Notes under the pieces: model-generated
Told to the model about the DNA's origin: nothing
The model's database searches: none
The model's input: the letters and a program-made list of their open reading frames with translations, nothing else
Assembly: GCA_937942115.1 (NCBI GenBank)
Contig: CALDFY010000296.1
Location: 1 to 6,185, forward strand
Length of the DNA: 6,185 bases
Direction: 5' to 3'
From: an uncultured Anaerolineae bacterium
Lineage (GTDB): Bacteria; Chloroflexota; Anaerolineae; B4-G1; DUEL01
Program-made: the position numbers and the translations under genes
Part shown: one piece after another, positions 4,844 to 6,185 of the stretch
Layout of the letters: every line of letters begins with the position of its first letter
Numbering within the stretch: the first letter of the stretch is position 1

Positions 4844-5769
4844 ATCTCCAGGGCCCGGCCGCGAAAGTCCTCTATCCGCTGGTAGCCGTGCCGCTCCATG
4901 TAGTCCTGGATGCCCTGGCAGATTTCCCGGAAGACCTCCAGGCCCCGGTAGTAGACAGCGGAGCCGATGCCGACGGCGGTGGCGCCGACCAGGAGCATCT
5001 CCACGGCGTCCCGCGCGGTGGTGACGCCGCCGGTAGCAATCACGGGAACGTCCACCGCCCGGCAGATGTCGTAGACGCAGCGGACGGCGATGGGGCGCAG
5101 GGCCGGGCCGCTCACCCCGCCGGTCCCGTGGGAGAGGACGGGTCGGGCAGTCTCTATGTCCAGAATCAGGCCCGGTCCCAGACTGTTCACGGCGGTGATG
5201 CCGTCCGCGCCGGCCTCCACCACCGCCTCGGCGATGCGGACGATGTCGGTCACATTGGGGGAGAGTTTCACCAGGACGGGGAGGTCCGTATTGGCCTTCA
5301 CCCGGCGGGTCACCTGCGCAGACACGTAGGGGTCGGCGGCAAACATGCGCAGGTACTGGTCGTCTATGTTGGGGCAGGAGATGTTCACTTCTATCAGGTC
5401 GGGGCGGGCCTCGGAGACGTAGCGGGCGATGGTGCCGAAGTCGTAGATGGTATCGGCGAAGATGCTGGCGATGACCGGCACGCCCAGGGGGGCCAGTTGC
5501 TCCCTGGCGGCGCGGATTTCGTCTACCATCACTTCCACGCCGGGGTTGGAGAGGCCGACGGCGTTGATGAGACCCCCGCCCCACTCCACGATGACGGGGT
5601 TGGGGTAGCCATCGCGGGGGGCCAGGCTGATGGATTTGGTAGTGACGGCGCCGGCGCCGGAGCGGGCCACCCGGGCCAGCACGCCGTGGCTGAGCCCCAG
5701 GATGCCGGAGGCCAGCACCGTGGGGTTGGGCAACCGGACACCACACAGGGAGACGGAAAGGTCTGCCAT
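4828..5769 (-). CDS. pyrD: Dihydroorotate dehydrogenase class 1B, catalytic subunit
   Basis: This enzyme oxidises dihydroorotate to orotate, the fourth step of de novo pyrimidine synthesis, using FMN in a TIM barrel. The 313-residue length is typical of class 1. The catalytic Cys is seen in 'VNISCPN' (Cys132), the hallmark of class 1 cytosolic enzymes, which use Cys where class 2 uses Ser. Other family segments are 'TTKSISL' (43-49, FMN/substrate Lys45), 'NPVIVEWGGGLINAVGLSNPG' (57-77), 'VLVKLSPNVTDI' (165-176, Lys168), 'NSLGPG' (195-200) and the phosphate-binding 'ATGGVTTARDAVEMLLVGA' (245-263). Class 1B enzymes pair with PyrK, an iron-sulfur/FAD subunit passing electrons to NAD; no pyrK lies in this window. 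ATG 5769 has GAGGA (5781-5777) 7 nt upstream and a strong promoter beyond it. The gene overlaps the lipoprotein by 4 bp. Class 1B rather than 1A rests on overall resemblance. Confidence 0.95.
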   Translation of the reverse strand: MADLSVSLCGVRLPNPTVLASGILGLSHGVLARVARSGAGAVTTKSISLAPRDGYPNPVIVEWGGGLINAVGLSNPGVEVMVDEIRAAREQLAPLGVPVIASIFADTIYDFGTIARYVSEARPDLIEVNISCPNIDDQYLRMFAADPYVSAQVTRRVKANTDLPVLVKLSPNVTDIVRIAEAVVEAGADGITAVNSLGPGLILDIETARPVLSHGTGGVSGPALRPIAVRCVYDICRAVDVPVIATGGVTTARDAVEMLLVGATAVGIGSAVYYRGLEVFREICQGIQDYMERHGYQRIEDFRGRALEMMGRR

Positions 5770-5816
5770 TCCACCGTCCTCGGATTCCAGGCCGTCAGAG
5801 AGACTCTCAACGAATG

Positions 5817-5845
5817 CTTATACCATCGGAAAGGGAGAATGTCAA
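5817..5845 (-). promoter_or_regulatory. pyrD promoter (sigma-70 type, extended -10)
   Basis: On the - strand TTGACA (5845-5840) and TATAAG (5822-5817) are separated by exactly 17 bp, with TGG before the -10. It matches the efp promoter in spacing and in the GGTATAA core. A start near 5810 gives a leader of about 40 nt before ATG 5769. That leader contains a short palindrome GAGAG-A-CTCTC (about 5798-5808 on +), a possible but unproven regulatory site. No pyrimidine-type attenuator or riboswitch was recognised. Confidence 0.85.
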
Positions 5846-6035
5846 CTTCACCCCATCCCCTTGCCCTCCCCCCTCAACTTTGGCCTTTCTGCCCAGGGTC
5901 TTCCTGCACGGGCCTCCGGCCGCTTCCAAAGCATAAAAAAGAGGGGATGGTTCATTTTCTTGACGCAATCGGTGACACCTTTTGGAAGGCGTTAAAAATT
6001 CCAGGGGTCTGTTTTATCGCCTGCCAGGCGATGGG
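5846..6035. other. Intergenic region upstream of pyrD, no gene seen
   Basis: No reading frame here looks real. It holds a C-rich tract (5850-5876), an imperfect inverted pair CTTCCAAA/TTTGGAAG (around 5924-5931 and 5981-5988), the palindrome GGTG-A-CACC (5971-5979) and the stem ATCGCC/GGCGAT (6016-6032). A TTGACG at 5960-5965 has no acceptable -10 at 17 bp, so no + strand promoter is called. Confidence 0.5.
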
Positions 6036-6160
6036 CCTCACCCCTCCCCGGCCCCTCCCCTCTCCCGAACTTCGTTCGGGAGGAGGGGTGCCTCACCCCT
6101 CCCCCGGCCCCTCCCCTCTCCCAAACTTCGTTTGGGAGAGGGGAGGGGAGAAAGGAGGGG
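6036..6160. repeat. Paired C-rich repeats, each ending in a stem-loop
   Basis: Copy 1 (6036-6081) and copy 2 (6091-6137) share CCTCACCCCTCCCC(C)GG and CCCCTCCCCTCTCCC, then a hairpin. The hairpin is TCCCGAAC-TTC-GTTCGGGA in copy 1 and TCCCAAAC-TTC-GTTTGGGA in copy 2: a G-C pair has become an A-T pair on both sides. In copy 2 the stem is perfect over 19 bp (6108-6126 with 6130-6148). G-runs (6134-6160) follow. This is a different repeat type from the 593-bp element, though both abut G/C-run tracts. Confidence 0.85.
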
Positions 6161-6185
6161 TTTTGCGGCGGCCTTCGGCCGCCGC
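6161..6185. repeat. TTTTGCGGC hairpin repeat, cut by the window edge
   Basis: GCGGCGGCC (6165-6173), loop TTC and GGCCGCCGC (6177-6185) form a perfect 9-bp stem. Four leading Ts would pair with As just beyond the window if it resembles the hairpin at 3153-3187, which has the same TTTTGCGGC start. Confidence 0.7.

Noticed and set aside
3155..4885. A 576-residue + strand open frame
   Set aside because: It is the antisense shadow of the lipoprotein in GC-rich DNA; composition is low-complexity Gly/Arg/Pro and no domain is visible.
4832..5746. Upstream extension of the lipoprotein frame to 833 residues
   Set aside because: The extra part is pyrD read in the wrong frame (Arg/Pro/Gly-rich); the signal peptide and lipobox fix the start at 4831.
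5960..5997. A + strand promoter with TTGACG at 5960
   Set aside because: The sequence at the 17-bp spacing (TGGAAG) is not a plausible -10 and no + strand gene follows.
1..6185. tRNA or rRNA genes
   Set aside because: No cloverleaf-like arrangement with a CCA-type acceptor or TTCGA arm, and no rRNA-like sequence, was recognised on either strand by eye.

Overview
The window looks like a GC-rich, repeat-laden stretch of a bacterial chromosome, most likely from the Chloroflexota (an Anaerolineae-type or related thermophilic lineage). This assignment is an inference from three things: an EF-P with a Thermus/Chloroflexi-like 'YQHHKPGRGNA' tip, a DUF348-G5-TolB-propeller lipoprotein, and intergenic space packed with short GC-rich palindromes. 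No rRNA or other decisive taxonomic marker is present.

Layout. Bases 1-732 contain no convincing gene: an outward-running repeat element ending at 134, degenerate tandem duplications (232-433), the end of a second repeat element (487-565), then an upstream leader. Two + strand genes follow: a DUF4380 / galactose-mutarotase-like protein (733-1650) and elongation factor P (efp, 1709-2266). efp has its own near-consensus promoter, whose -35 box overlaps the stop codon of the upstream gene. Downstream is an antitoxin-like reading frame (2288-2551) that runs into a repeat element and is probably broken. Bases 2494-3086 are a 593-bp non-coding element with compound terminal inverted repeats and an internal 159-bp tandem array. 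Its left 132 bp are an exact inverted copy of window bases 3-134, so the DUF4380-efp block is bracketed by a long inverted repeat.

On the - strand, read right to left, are pyrD (4828-5769, class 1B dihydroorotate dehydrogenase) and a lipoprotein (3245-4831). They overlap by 4 bp (ATGA) and are served by a strong promoter at 5817-5845. The element at 2494-3086 therefore lies between two convergent transcription units. Bases 5846-6185 hold a second class of C-rich, hairpin-forming repeats.

Functionally, efp (rescue of ribosomes at polyproline) and pyrD (pyrimidine synthesis) are housekeeping genes. The lipoprotein is probably surface-exposed and wall-associated, and nothing in its sequence connects it to pyrimidine synthesis. 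The most unusual content is the repeat system. Different copies keep their stem-loops while changing paired bases together, and three element ends share one terminal motif. This suggests a family of structured, non-autonomous mobile or regulatory elements.
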